Assembly (NCBI RefSeq): GCF_964036635.1
Contig: NZ_OZ038524.1
Location: 2,744,269 to 2,808,268 of the forward strand
Length of the DNA stretch: 64,000 bases
Direction: 5' to 3'
Source of the DNA: Tenacibaculum dicentrarchi
GTDB lineage: Bacteria; Bacteroidota; Bacteroidia; Flavobacteriales; Flavobacteriaceae
The notes beneath the pieces were generated by a model. That model did not search any database. It was not told the origin of the DNA and worked only from the letters and a program-made list of their open reading frames with translations. Within the stretch, counting starts at the first letter, position 1. Each line of letters begins with the position of its first letter. Made by a program: the position numbers and the translations under genes. Shown here piece by piece: positions 16,358 to 25,579 of the stretch.

Positions 16358-17998
16358 ATGAGAGTTTTAAGACCAATGTTTTATTCGGCAGTAGCAATTT
16401 CAATATTAACAGCCTGTTCATCGGTAAGTAAAGTTGCTGTACCTACAGGAAGTAATAATATTGTTAATATTTCAGCAAAAAAAGCAGCATTAACTGACTA
16501 TGAAAAAGACAATTGGCTACATTTAGATTTAGCAACAGACAGTATTCCAGGAATGAGTGTAAACAAAGCGTACGATTTCTTAAAAGGAAAGAAAAATGTT
16601 ACTGTTGTTGTTGGAGTTGTTGATTCTGGTACCGATTTAAAACATGAAGATTTAGCTTCTGTAGCTTGGGTAAACACCAACGAAATTGCAGGAAATGGAA
16701 TCGATGATGATAAAAATGGTTATATTGATGATATTAACGGATGGAACTTTTTAGGTGAATCTTATAAAGAACACTTAGAGTACGAACGTATTTTAATGAA
16801 TCCATCTTTAGTCGATGCAACTACTTTAGCTGAGGTAAAAAAACAACATGCCGAAAAAATAGCTGGTGCAAAAAAATCAAAAGTTCGTTCTGCTGAATTT
16901 GTAAAAATGTCCGTTGAATCAGAAAAAGCATTGACCAAATACTTTGGAAAATCAACCTATACAAAAAAAGAAATTGCAGCAATCAATTCTTCAGATGAAA
17001 GCTTAAACCGTGCAAAAGGTTTTGCGGAACGTATGTTAAGTTATTTTAGCGATTTAAAAGAAACTAAAGAATACTTTGAAAAAGGAATAAAAAATGCCGA
17101 TAAAACCATTGCTGAAGATAATTTAAAAACTGATTACCGTAAAGTTGTGGGTGATAATCCTTACGATATTAACGATAAGCCTGGTTATGGTAATGCCAAT
17201 ACTGGGCATTCTGAAAAGAAAGAATCACACGGAACACACGTTACCGGTATTATTGGAGCAGTACGTAATAACAATATTGGAACCAATGGGGTTGCCGATA
17301 ATGTAAAAATGATGGCTGTTCGTTCGGTATCAGACGGAGATGAGTATGATAAAGATGTTGCTTTAGGAATTCGTTACGCTGTTGATAACGGAGCAAAAGT
17401 TATTAACACTAGTTTTGGAAAAGATTTTTCTCCAAATAAAGAATGGGTTTACGATGCCTTAAAATACGCAGCTAAAAAAGATGTATTAATTGTAAATGCC
17501 GCAGGAAATTCAGGAAAAAATATCGATGTTGAAAAAACATTCCCAAATGATGCACCTGATTTAATTAACGAAATTTCTGATAATGTATTAACATTAGGAG
17601 CAATGAGTTCTAATTATAACAAAGAATTACCTGCAAGTTTTTCTAACTACGGTAAAAAGAATGTAGATGTTTTTGCTCCTGGAGTACAAATAAATTCAAC
17701 ATATCCTGATAATACTTATAAGAAAATTAGTGGAACTTCAATGGCATCGCCTGCTGCTGCTGGTGTTGCTGCATTAGTTCGTTCTTATTATCCTGAATTA
17801 TCAGCTAGCCAAGTAAAACATATTTTAATGAACTCTGGAACTAAAATTGATTTATTAGTTACCAAACCAGGTTCTAAAACTAGCCAAAATCCTCAAGGAG
17901 ATTTAGTTCCTTTTGCTGATTTATCAGTTTCTGGGCGTGTTGTAAACGCTTACAATGCTGTTAAAATGGCCGACAGAATGGTGAACGGAAGAAAGTAA
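16358..17998 (+). CDS. S8 (subtilisin-like) serine peptidase lipoprotein
   Basis: 546 residues with lipoprotein signal MRVLRPMFYSAVAISILTAC (Cys20). The catalytic triad is visible: Asp89 in VVGVVDSGTDLKHEDL, His291 in ESHGTHVTGIIG, and Ser461 in SGTSMASPAAAG, with oxyanion Asn in NAAGNSG near 384. About 200 residues separate Asp and His. Classical subtilisins have about 30, so a large charged, probably helical insertion (about 125-275) is present; similar inserts occur in flavobacterial S8 proteins. It acts outside the inner membrane and shares a transcript with the MBL hydrolase. Confidence 0.93.
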   Translation: MRVLRPMFYSAVAISILTACSSVSKVAVPTGSNNIVNISAKKAALTDYEKDNWLHLDLATDSIPGMSVNKAYDFLKGKKNVTVVVGVVDSGTDLKHEDLASVAWVNTNEIAGNGIDDDKNGYIDDINGWNFLGESYKEHLEYERILMNPSLVDATTLAEVKKQHAEKIAGAKKSKVRSAEFVKMSVESEKALTKYFGKSTYTKKEIAAINSSDESLNRAKGFAERMLSYFSDLKETKEYFEKGIKNADKTIAEDNLKTDYRKVVGDNPYDINDKPGYGNANTGHSEKKESHGTHVTGIIGAVRNNNIGTNGVADNVKMMAVRSVSDGDEYDKDVALGIRYAVDNGAKVINTSFGKDFSPNKEWVYDALKYAAKKDVLIVNAAGNSGKNIDVEKTFPNDAPDLINEISDNVLTLGAMSSNYNKELPASFSNYGKKNVDVFAPGVQINSTYPDNTYKKISGTSMASPAAAGVAALVRSYYPELSASQVKHILMNSGTKIDLLVTKPGSKTSQNPQGDLVPFADLSVSGRVVNAYNAVKMADRMVNGRK

Positions 17999-18017
17999 AA
18001 AAATAATATAGAAGATA

Positions 18018-18059
18018 AAAAAGAGCATTGATTTTTAAAGTTTTGATGCTCTTTTTTTG
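18018..18059 (+). terminator. Intrinsic terminator after the S8 peptidase
   Basis: AAAAAGAGCAT / ATGCTCTTTTT arms with a 17-base loop and a run of seven T. Confidence 0.85.
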
Positions 18060-18074
18060 TTATAAAAACAACCT

Positions 18075-18479
18075 ATGCAGTTAGCGTTTAATAAAGAAAC
18101 TCAACAAATAAGCATTAAAGATGACGTTCCTACACATTCATGGCTAATTATTTTATTAATGCTAGTGAACGTACTTAATATGAGTGTTCAATTATTTTAT
18201 ATTTCTTTTGATAAAAATGAAATACTCTTTATTTTTATGGCATTACTTGGCTTCGGATCGCTTGTTGCAGTGCTTTTTTATCTACTTAAAAAATCTTGGA
18301 AAAAAACGTATAAACTTACTGAAATTGAAGGATTAGAAATCAAAGAAAATTCAGGAATAGAACGTATTGCTTTAAAATTAAAAAATGGCAAAACAAGAAG
18401 TTTTTCAAAATTAAAAAATCAAAGTGAGTTAAAAAGCTTAAAAAAGACCCTAACAGCAATAGGTATTAAATCAATTTAA
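18075..18479 (+). CDS. Small membrane protein of unknown function
   Basis: 134 residues with two predicted membrane helices (WLIILLMLVNVLNMSVQLFY near 23-42 and LFIFMALLGFGSLVAVLFYL near 51-70), then a basic cytoplasmic tail ending KTLTAIGIKSI. I do not recognise a named family. One base separates its stop from the ATG of the M1 peptidase, so they are one operon. It may assist expression or membrane context of the peptidase, but that is only inferred from position. Confidence 0.7.
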   Translation: MQLAFNKETQQISIKDDVPTHSWLIILLMLVNVLNMSVQLFYISFDKNEILFIFMALLGFGSLVAVLFYLLKKSWKKTYKLTEIEGLEIKENSGIERIALKLKNGKTRSFSKLKNQSELKSLKKTLTAIGIKSI

Positions 18480-18480
18480 T

Positions 18481-20355
18481 ATGAAAAAAATAATCTTAGG
18501 ACTTTCATTATTGTCGATGATATCTTGTGCCTCTACAAGTTCAACAACAAACAATGAAGTAAAAAAATCTATTAAAAATACCATCGCTAAAACAGCAAAT
18601 ACGCCTGTAAGTCAAAAATATTGGCAACAACATGTTGTTTATAATATGGATATTGATATGGATGTAAAAACCTTTCAATATAAAGGAATTCAGCAATTAG
18701 TGTACACTAATAATTCGCCCGATAAATTAAATAAGGTGTTTTATCATTTGTATTTTAATGCCTTTCAGCCAAATTCTCAAATGGATGTGCGTTCACAAAA
18801 TATTAAAGATCCTGATAAAAGAGTCGGAAATAGAATTAGTAAACTATCGCCTACAGAAATTGGATACATCAAAGTAAACTCATTAAAACAAAATGGTGCA
18901 GCTGTAAAACATCAAACTGTTGGAACTATTTTAGAGGTTACTTTAAATAAAGAGATTTTACCTGGTGAAAGCGTAACTTTTGATATGATTTTTGATGCAC
19001 AAGTACCTGCTCAAATACGTCGTTCAGGAAGAAATAGCGAAGAAGGTGTGGCATTGTCAATGGCGCAATGGTACCCTAAAATGGCTGAATATGATTTCGA
19101 AGGATGGCACACACCTCCGTATTTAGGACGTGAATTTCACGGTGTTTGGGGTGATTTTAATGTAACACTTCATATCGATAAAAATTATACGGTTGGAGGA
19201 ACTGGATATCTTCAAAATCCGCAGGAAGTTGGGCATGGATATGAAAACAAAAAATCGGCTTTAAATATTCCATCAACTAAAAAATTAACTTGGAAATTTA
19301 CTGCTCCAAATGTACACGATTTTACTTGGGCTGCCGATCCGAATTATACGCACGATATTTATACCATGAAAAATGGTATCGATTTGCATTTTTTATATAA
19401 AAATGATTTACCTAGTAATTTCAGAAAAAACTGGAAAAAATTACAGCCTAAAACAGCTGAATTAATGACGTATTTCAGCAAGCATATTGGGCAATATCCT
19501 TATAAACAATATTCAGTTATTCAAGGTGGTGACGGTGGAATGGAGTACGCAATGAGTACTTTAATTACAGGAAAACGTAAATGGGGAAGCTTATTTGGCG
19601 TTACAGCGCATGAATTAGCACATACTTGGTTTCAGTTTTTATTAGCATCTAATGAAACGAAACATTCTTGGATGGATGAAGGTTTTACAACTTATATTTC
19701 TAATAAAGCAGAAAATGTTATCTCTGGTAAAAATGATAAAAACCCACATACTGGTTCTTACAGATATTACAATTATGTAGTAAAAAATAAGTTAGAAGAA
19801 TCGCTATCGACACATGCCGATCGTTTTCATACAAACATGGCATACGGAATGGGAAGTTATTCGAAAGGAAATATCTTTTTAACACATTTAGAATATATCA
19901 TCGGAAAAGAAAATACGGCAAAGACTTTAAAGAAATATTTTACTGATTTTTCTTTTAAACACCCTGCACCAAACGATATTAAAAGAACGGCTGAAAAAGT
20001 TTCAGGAATTCATTTAGATTGGTTTTTAAACGAATGGACACAAACCACACATACGATTGATTATGGTGTAAAATCGGTAAAAGGAAAAGAAATTACCTTA
20101 GAAAGAATTGGTAAAATGCCAATGCCTATTGATGTTTTGGTTGTTTATACCGATGGATCAAAAGAATCTTTTAATATTCCTTTACGTATGATGCGTGGCG
20201 AAAAGCCAACAACAGCAACCGTTATTGAAGATTGGACTTTTGCACATCCAACCTATAGTTTTACTGCGTCTAAAATAGTAAAATCAGTAGAAATTAATCC
20301 TTCAAAATTAATGGCGGATATTAATTTAGATAATGATACTTTTAGCGTAAAATAA
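18481..20355 (+). CDS. M1-family metallopeptidase lipoprotein
   Basis: 624 residues with signal peptide and lipobox ISC (Cys16). The N-terminal beta domain covers about 45-290. The catalytic domain has the substrate motif GGDGGMEYAMST near 349-360 and the zinc site HELAHTWFQFLLASN, with the third ligand in WMDEGFTTYIS (HExxH-x18-E). It is an aminopeptidase N relative that trims peptides in the envelope. The C-terminal 90 residues are beta-rich. It is second in an operon with a small membrane protein. All catalytic residues are present. Confidence 0.93.
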   Translation: MKKIILGLSLLSMISCASTSSTTNNEVKKSIKNTIAKTANTPVSQKYWQQHVVYNMDIDMDVKTFQYKGIQQLVYTNNSPDKLNKVFYHLYFNAFQPNSQMDVRSQNIKDPDKRVGNRISKLSPTEIGYIKVNSLKQNGAAVKHQTVGTILEVTLNKEILPGESVTFDMIFDAQVPAQIRRSGRNSEEGVALSMAQWYPKMAEYDFEGWHTPPYLGREFHGVWGDFNVTLHIDKNYTVGGTGYLQNPQEVGHGYENKKSALNIPSTKKLTWKFTAPNVHDFTWAADPNYTHDIYTMKNGIDLHFLYKNDLPSNFRKNWKKLQPKTAELMTYFSKHIGQYPYKQYSVIQGGDGGMEYAMSTLITGKRKWGSLFGVTAHELAHTWFQFLLASNETKHSWMDEGFTTYISNKAENVISGKNDKNPHTGSYRYYNYVVKNKLEESLSTHADRFHTNMAYGMGSYSKGNIFLTHLEYIIGKENTAKTLKKYFTDFSFKHPAPNDIKRTAEKVSGIHLDWFLNEWTQTTHTIDYGVKSVKGKEITLERIGKMPMPIDVLVVYTDGSKESFNIPLRMMRGEKPTTATVIEDWTFAHPTYSFTASKIVKSVEINPSKLMADINLDNDTFSVK

Positions 20356-20389
20356 CCGCATAAAAGTATTTTAAAATCAATAAAAACTA

Positions 20390-20419
20390 AAAACGACGCT
20401 GAAATAGCGTCGTTTTTTA
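20390..20419. terminator. Bidirectional terminator between convergent genes
   Basis: AAAACGACGCT / AGCGTCGTTTT with a five-base loop. T-runs exist in both directions. It serves the M1 peptidase and the DUF3109 gene. Confidence 0.88.
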
Positions 20420-20438
20420 TTAAAAAATAATTACTCTC

Positions 20439-21011
20439 TTATTCTTTCTTTCTTTTTTCGGCTACCTCTTCTAATTCGTCATACCAGTTTTGCCCAAATT
20501 TTCTAACCAAGGCTTGTTTTACAAACTTATAAACAGGCACTTGTAATTCTTTTCCTAAAGAACAAGCATCATCACAAATATCCCATTTATCATAATTTAC
20601 TGCCGAGAATTCACTGTATTGCTTAATTCGAACAGGATATAAATGACAAGAAACAGGTTTTTTCCAATCGACAATTCCTTGGTTATACGCTTCTTCAATA
20701 GCACATAAAGCAGTGTTTTTATCATCAAAAATAACATACGCACAATCTGCACCGTTGATTAAAGGCGTTTCTAATTCGCCAAAATCACCAGTAATCCAAG
20801 TGCCTTGCTTTTCAATAGCCTCAATACCTTCTTTACGTAAAAAAGGTTTGATTTGAGGATAAATATCCTCTAAAATTTTTGTTTCCTCTTTTTCTAATGG
20901 CGCACCAGCATCACCATCAATACAACAAGCACCTTTACAGGCAGAAATATTACAAACAAAGTCAGTATCTATAATACTTTCTGATACTAAAGTTTTTCCT
21001 AATTGGAACAT
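20439..21011 (-). CDS. DUF3109-family cysteine-rich protein
   Basis: 190 residues. The N-terminal cluster is CNISACKGACCIDGDAGAPL, and other cysteines occur in GADCAYVIFDDKNTALCAIEE, VSCHLYPV and WDICDDACSLG. The pattern matches DUF3109, a conserved Bacteroidota family of unknown function. The CxxxxxxxC layout resembles the Fe-S or zinc-binding YkgJ/CxxCxxCC families, so metal binding is likely but not shown. No signal peptide. It is a single gene sharing a terminator with the opposing M1 gene. Confidence 0.85.
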   Translation of the reverse strand: MFQLGKTLVSESIIDTDFVCNISACKGACCIDGDAGAPLEKEETKILEDIYPQIKPFLRKEGIEAIEKQGTWITGDFGELETPLINGADCAYVIFDDKNTALCAIEEAYNQGIVDWKKPVSCHLYPVRIKQYSEFSAVNYDKWDICDDACSLGKELQVPVYKFVKQALVRKFGQNWYDELEEVAEKRKKE

Positions 21012-21093
21012 AAAAATAGTTTAAGTTGGAAGTTAACAATAACTTCACATAAAATTTAGCTGCAAAAATACTAGATTGTAACATTACTTTATA

Positions 21094-21101
21094 TAATTTT
21101 G
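21094..21101 (+). promoter_or_regulatory. -7 box of the marC operon
   Basis: TAATTTTG matches TAnnTTTG, 20 bases before the ATG. A TTG at 21076-21078 is a weak -33 candidate at short spacing. Confidence 0.5.
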
Positions 21102-21121
21102 CGCTTGAAAAACAAAATATT

Positions 21122-21706
21122 ATGGATTTTAACTTCAAAGAAATTTTAACAGCCTTTATGGTACTGTTTGCTGTAATTGATATTATTGGAAATATTCCTA
21201 TTATTATTGACTTACGTAAAAAAGTAGGGCATATACAATCAGAAAAAGCATCTGTTATTGCTGGTTTTATAATGATTTTATTTTTATTTGTTGGTAAACA
21301 GTTATTAAGCTTAATTGGTGTTGATGTACATTCTTTTGCTGTTGCAGGCGCATTTATTTTATTTTTTATCGCCTTAGAAATGATTTTAGGAATTACTTTA
21401 TATAAAGATGATGATGACGAAGAAACCTTAACAGCTACTGTTTTTCCACTTGCCTTTCCATTAATTGCAGGACCAGGAAGTTTAACAACTCTTTTATCTT
21501 TACGTGCTGAATTTCATATATCAAACATAATTATTGCTGTTTTATTAAACGTATTAGTTATCTATGTTGTATTGAAAACATCTCCAAAAATTGAAAAATT
21601 TATAGGAAATAACGGAATTAAAATTATTAGAAAGGTTTTTGGAGTAATTTTATTAGCAATTGCTGTTCGATTATTTGCCGAAAACATTAAAGTATTATTA
21701 GCATAA
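21122..21706 (+). CDS. MarC-family integral membrane protein
   Basis: 194 residues with about six hydrophobic segments. Family features are VLFAVIDIIGNIPIIIDL near 16-33, GAFILFFIALEMILGI near 76-91, and FPLAFPLIAGPGSLTTLLSL near 109-128. MarC (UPF0056) proteins are inner-membrane proteins once tied to antibiotic resistance; their substrate is unsettled. The stop codon is immediately followed by the ATG of the flavoprotein gene, so the two form an operon. Confidence 0.9.
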   Translation: MDFNFKEILTAFMVLFAVIDIIGNIPIIIDLRKKVGHIQSEKASVIAGFIMILFLFVGKQLLSLIGVDVHSFAVAGAFILFFIALEMILGITLYKDDDDEETLTATVFPLAFPLIAGPGSLTTLLSLRAEFHISNIIIAVLLNVLVIYVVLKTSPKIEKFIGNNGIKIIRKVFGVILLAIAVRLFAENIKVLLA

Positions 21707-22315
21707 ATGATTTTTGACGTATTAATTATTGGAGGAGGTGTTTCGGGCATGCAATGTGCCTTGGTTTTAGGATCGGCACATAAAAAAGCTTATGCTAAAG
21801 ATAAAAAAATAGGAATTTTATTACACCAAAAGACATCTCATTTACAAAATGCCCTATTTAACAATGTATTAGGATTGCCTGAAGGGAAATTAGGTAAAGA
21901 TATTTTACTTGAAGGAAAAACACAATTAAAAGCACAATATCCTGACATAATTCAAATTGAAAACGAAAAGGTATTGGCTGTTTTAGATGATGAAAAAGGA
22001 TATAAAATAGTTACAAATAAACAAGAATACCTCAGTAAAAAAGTGGTTATCGCTTTAAATTATTCAAAACCTTTTGAAATAGCAGGTTTAGAACAATATA
22101 TAGAACGCCACAGTAGGGCAAATGTGATGAAAGATCGCATACAGCTTCGTAATTTTAATCATTTAATAAAACAAGGATTATATGTTTGTGGAACCTTAGC
22201 TGGTTGGCGCAGTCAGTTTGCAATTGCTGCTGGTAGTGGCGCTAGTGTAGCTACTGATATATTGACAGTTTGGAATAATCATACCCCCACAAAAGTACAC
22301 GATAAAATTATTTAA
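21707..22315 (+). CDS. Minimal FAD-binding oxidoreductase, TrxR-like
   Basis: 202 residues, against about 310 for thioredoxin reductases. The FAD dinucleotide motif FDVLIIGGGVSGMQCALVLG opens the protein and the C-terminal FAD motif GLYVCGTLAGWRSQFAIAAG closes it. The whole NADPH-binding domain and the redox CxxC are missing, so it is a single-domain flavoprotein. It may take electrons from a partner protein or act as an oxidase; neither is shown. There is no gap after marC, and the endonuclease gene starts 24 bases downstream. Not a decayed gene: the frame is intact and both ends are conserved. Confidence 0.75.
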   Translation: MIFDVLIIGGGVSGMQCALVLGSAHKKAYAKDKKIGILLHQKTSHLQNALFNNVLGLPEGKLGKDILLEGKTQLKAQYPDIIQIENEKVLAVLDDEKGYKIVTNKQEYLSKKVVIALNYSKPFEIAGLEQYIERHSRANVMKDRIQLRNFNHLIKQGLYVCGTLAGWRSQFAIAAGSGASVATDILTVWNNHTPTKVHDKII

Positions 22316-22339
22316 CAACAACCATTAACAACTATTAAC

Positions 22340-23707
22340 ATGATGATGAAAAGAGTATTATTATTAGGGTTTGCAACCTTATTCCTTATAAACTGTGGCG
22401 GAAACACAGACGATATTATAAAACCAGAACCAATACCAACTGAAACTGAAAAAATAGTAGCAAAAGACGATGCTTTTAAAGCTACTGAAAATACCGTTAT
22501 TGAATTACCAAGTTTTTTATCGAATGATGAATATTCATCTAGAGGTAGTATTACTGTTACTTTTGATGCAAAAACTACAAACAACGGAAGCATAGAAAGA
22601 GAACGTGAACTTTATACCTATACTCCTGCTAAAAACTTTTCAGGAATAGATACTTTTACCTACACTATTTGCAGTAAAGATACCCCTGATATTTGTGAAA
22701 CAGCAACTGTAAGCATTAGCGTTTCTGACAAAGGAACTCCTGAGGCTGTCGATGATATTTATAATACAGGAATTAATTCAGCGCTTATAATTAGTAGTTA
22801 CCTTGATAACGATATGCTAATTGATGGTGCTAAAATTGAATCAATAAATACAGAGGCTTCAAATGCAACAGTCGTTTTAAATGCCGATGGAACAATTAGC
22901 TATACTCCTTTAGCTGACTTTTTAGGGAAAGACACCTTTACCTACACTATTTGTGATAACGATCCTACAAATTCATGTGCTACCGCAACAATTACGGTAA
23001 ATGTTATAAAGGCAATTGCTTTTAATATTCCTGCGGAATTAGCAACTTATTATAGCGGTGTTTCTTTTGTAAACGATACCCAAAGTAATTATGAAGCACT
23101 GAAAGATTTATTAAAAAGATCGCATTCAAACATCTTAAAATATACCGACAGACATAAATATTTATACAATGCGGATGAAGATTTGAATAATACAGACAAT
23201 GTAGTATTAATGTACACTGGTGAAAGTAGAGATAGAAGAGAATATACTTCTGGTTCTAATCCTCATCAAAAACAAACCTACAATACAGAGCATATATATC
23301 CACAATCAAAACTTGCTTCTGCAAATCATGCGGTATCAAGAACCGATTTACACCATTTAAGATCGTGTGATGATAAAGTAAATACAAGAAGATCAAACCT
23401 TCCATTTATTGACGGAAGTGGTGTTGCTAAAAAAGATAATAATGCTTGGTATCCTGGAGATCAGTGGAAAGGAGATGTTGCCAGAATGGTTTTTTACCTA
23501 AACGCTAGATATGGCGAAACTTTTGATAAAGTTGGTTCGAAAGAATTATTCTTAAAATGGAACAAAGAAGATCCTGTTTCTGATTTCGAAAAACAACGAA
23601 ATAACACTATTGCAAAAGTTCAAGGAAATAGAAATCCTTTTATTGACAATCCATATTTAGTTACCCTAACTTGGGGTGGAGCTAGCGCTAGCAATACTTG
23701 GAAGTAA
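22340..23707 (+). CDS. Secreted endonuclease I with two Ig-like domains
   Basis: 455 residues. Lipoprotein signal MMMKRVLLLGFATLFLINC (Cys19), then two cadherin/Ig-like repeats of the tandem-95 type (about 40-118 and 123-220), each closing with DTFTYTIC. The endonuclease I domain (about 225-450) shows NTEHIYPQSKL, RTDLHHLRSCDDKVN, SNLPFID, RMVFYLNARYG and RNNTIAKVQGNRNPFIDNP. This family (E. coli EndA, Vibrio Dns) cuts DNA outside the cell for nutrition or biofilm turnover. The Ig-like part probably displays the nuclease on the surface. It overlaps nothing, but its terminator lies inside the end of the opposing gene. Confidence 0.9.
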   Translation: MMMKRVLLLGFATLFLINCGGNTDDIIKPEPIPTETEKIVAKDDAFKATENTVIELPSFLSNDEYSSRGSITVTFDAKTTNNGSIERERELYTYTPAKNFSGIDTFTYTICSKDTPDICETATVSISVSDKGTPEAVDDIYNTGINSALIISSYLDNDMLIDGAKIESINTEASNATVVLNADGTISYTPLADFLGKDTFTYTICDNDPTNSCATATITVNVIKAIAFNIPAELATYYSGVSFVNDTQSNYEALKDLLKRSHSNILKYTDRHKYLYNADEDLNNTDNVVLMYTGESRDRREYTSGSNPHQKQTYNTEHIYPQSKLASANHAVSRTDLHHLRSCDDKVNTRRSNLPFIDGSGVAKKDNNAWYPGDQWKGDVARMVFYLNARYGETFDKVGSKELFLKWNKEDPVSDFEKQRNNTIAKVQGNRNPFIDNPYLVTLTWGGASASNTWK

Positions 23708-23719
23708 TTAAAATAAAAT

Positions 23720-23758
23720 ACTATTGGTTCGTTTTTAAATGCGCCAATAGTGTTTTTT
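23720..23758 (+). terminator. Terminator of the endonuclease gene
   Basis: ACTATTGG / CCAATAGT arms with a 16-base loop followed by seven T. It overlaps the last codons of the opposing LytTR gene, so one sequence serves coding and termination. Confidence 0.75.
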
Positions 23759-24407
23759 TATAGGTTCTTCCAATCGGTAAATTTTTAGAGTCGATAAAAA
23801 GATTGGTTCCTGTGAATTTTACCATTTTTTTGATATTTATAATATACGATTTATGAATCTGTATAAATTGAGTATCATTTAAAGTGTCTTTCCAATTTCT
23901 TAAAGAATCAATTATGGTTAATTTTTTATCCGTAGTAAAAAAAGTTACATAATTTCTGTCTGATTCTAAGTACAAAATATCATCAATATAAATTTTATGA
24001 ATTGTTTTATCTACATTTAAAAACAGTGTTTCTTTCTTTTTTTCTTCGGATGAATTTAACTGTTTTTCAACTTTAGAAACTGCTTTTAAAAATCTATCAA
24101 AAGAAAAAGGTTTTACTAAATAATCTACAATAGTATCTAGCTCAAAACTTGATACAGCATAATCAGGATAAGCAGTTGTAATAATTATTTTTGGCGGATT
24201 TTTAATTGTTTTTATAAAATCTAATCCAGAAATATCGGGTAAATTAATATCTAAAAAAACAGTATTTACAGTATTATTTTTTAAAAACTCATTAGCCTTT
24301 ATAGCAGTTTGAAAAGTAGCAATTAGTTCTAAATCAGGAATTTTACGAATATAACTTTTAATAATATATTGAGCAGGAAGTTCATCTTCAATAATAATAC
24401 AATCCAT
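23721..24407 (-). CDS. LytTR-family response regulator
   Basis: 228 residues. The receiver domain (1-120) has acidic pocket IIIEDELPAQY, phosphoacceptor Asp53 in VFLDINLPD, and VKPFSFDRFL near 102-111. The LytTR DNA-binding domain (about 130-225) has ILYLESDRNYVTFFT, QIHKSYIINIKKM and LPIGRTYKKTL. It is a transcription regulator paired with the sensor kinase whose gene lies six bases upstream. The target is unknown; an autoregulated or neighbouring gene such as DUF1573 or the nuclease is possible. Confidence 0.93.
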   Translation of the reverse strand: MDCIIIEDELPAQYIIKSYIRKIPDLELIATFQTAIKANEFLKNNTVNTVFLDINLPDISGLDFIKTIKNPPKIIITTAYPDYAVSSFELDTIVDYLVKPFSFDRFLKAVSKVEKQLNSSEEKKKETLFLNVDKTIHKIYIDDILYLESDRNYVTFFTTDKKLTIIDSLRNWKDTLNDTQFIQIHKSYIINIKKMVKFTGTNLFIDSKNLPIGRTYKKTLLAHLKTNQ

Positions 24408-24413
24408 ATTTTT

Positions 24414-25385
24414 TTAGACTAAATTTAAGGTTAATGATACTGTAAAAATATCTGTAGCATCAATAGATAATTCATAGTTGTTTTTATACAATAAATTCAA
24501 TCGCTTTTTTAAGTTTTCTAAGCCAATAGTATTGGTGTTTTTTATCTTTTTGATATCATAATTATTCGTGCAAATACAGGTTAATTTATTTTTATCTGCT
24601 TTAATAATTATTGATATAGTACTATTAATAGTACTATGTTTAAAAGCGTTTTCAATAATTGTAATTAACAATAGTGGTGCGATTTTATAATTTTTATTGT
24701 CTGTTGAAGTCTGATATTCTATTTCTTTGAGTCCTTCTGTTCTGATTTTATGAAAAACGATATAATTATCTAAAAACTGAATTTCTTTAGTTAAGCTTAC
24801 TTTTTCTGAATTACTTTCATATAAAACATGCTTTAAATTGTCTGATAATTTTAAAATTAAATCGGGTGCTTTTTCGGGTTTTTCAATAGCATAAGCATAA
24901 ATAGTATTTAGGTTATTGAATAGCACATGTGGATTGATTTGTGATTTTAAAAACTTCAATTCCATAGCTGTTTTTTCTTGTTGAATTCTTGCTACTTCTT
25001 CGGATTGATTTATATATCGAAATAACATCCATATAAATGAAAAAAACAATAAAGGTGTTAAAGTTTGCCATAAATAATCACTTAAACATTTCATAACTGA
25101 ACACCCGCAACGTGCAAAAACATTACAATATAGTTGTGTTGCTAAAAATGAAATCAGCATAAAAATAAAGCTGTATAATACATACCATTTTTTCTTAACA
25201 AAAAAAGGTAACAGTACTTGATTATTTGTGTAAACAATAATAACAAGGATAAAAAAATAATATAAAAATGGGTTTTCAGTCCAATAATAACGTGTAAATA
25301 CAAATAATGACACAAAAGTAAAAAGTAGCCAAAAAAGTACGTGAATTAATGCTTGAGCACTATCTTTTTTATTTAGTTTAATCAT
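24414..25385 (-). CDS. LytS/YehU-type sensor histidine kinase
   Basis: 323 residues. Four hydrophobic segments lie in the first 130 residues, with cysteine-rich CNVFARCGCSVMKC between two of them. The His_kinase domain has QINPHVLFNNLNTIYAYA (phosphorylated His) and the HATPase part has LLLITIIENAFKHSTIN. The kinase ends with a short ATP-binding domain. It phosphorylates the LytTR regulator encoded six bases downstream. No extracellular sensor domain is present, so the signal is probably sensed in or near the membrane. The cysteine cluster could be a redox or metal sensor; that is inference. Confidence 0.92.
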   Translation of the reverse strand: MIKLNKKDSAQALIHVLFWLLFTFVSLFVFTRYYWTENPFLYYFFILVIIVYTNNQVLLPFFVKKKWYVLYSFIFMLISFLATQLYCNVFARCGCSVMKCLSDYLWQTLTPLLFFSFIWMLFRYINQSEEVARIQQEKTAMELKFLKSQINPHVLFNNLNTIYAYAIEKPEKAPDLILKLSDNLKHVLYESNSEKVSLTKEIQFLDNYIVFHKIRTEGLKEIEYQTSTDNKNYKIAPLLLITIIENAFKHSTINSTISIIIKADKNKLTCICTNNYDIKKIKNTNTIGLENLKKRLNLLYKNNYELSIDATDIFTVSLTLNLV

Positions 25386-25542
25386 AGTTTTTGTAAGTAA
25401 CTAAAATTTATTGATTCAACAAAATAATAAGTACTAAAGGCTATTTGTTAAGTATATAATACCGTTTTAGCTTTTTAATTGCAGTTTATACTTCTTTTTT
25501 TGATGTATATACTTTGTTTTTTTATCAAGGGTAAAAAAAAAA

Positions 25543-25550
25543 TACATTTG
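25543..25550 (+). promoter_or_regulatory. -7 box of the DUF1573 gene
   Basis: TACATTTG, an exact TAnnTTTG match, 29 bases before the ATG. Confidence 0.5.
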
Positions 25551-25579
25551 AAGTAAATTAACACCAAAACTTTAATAAT

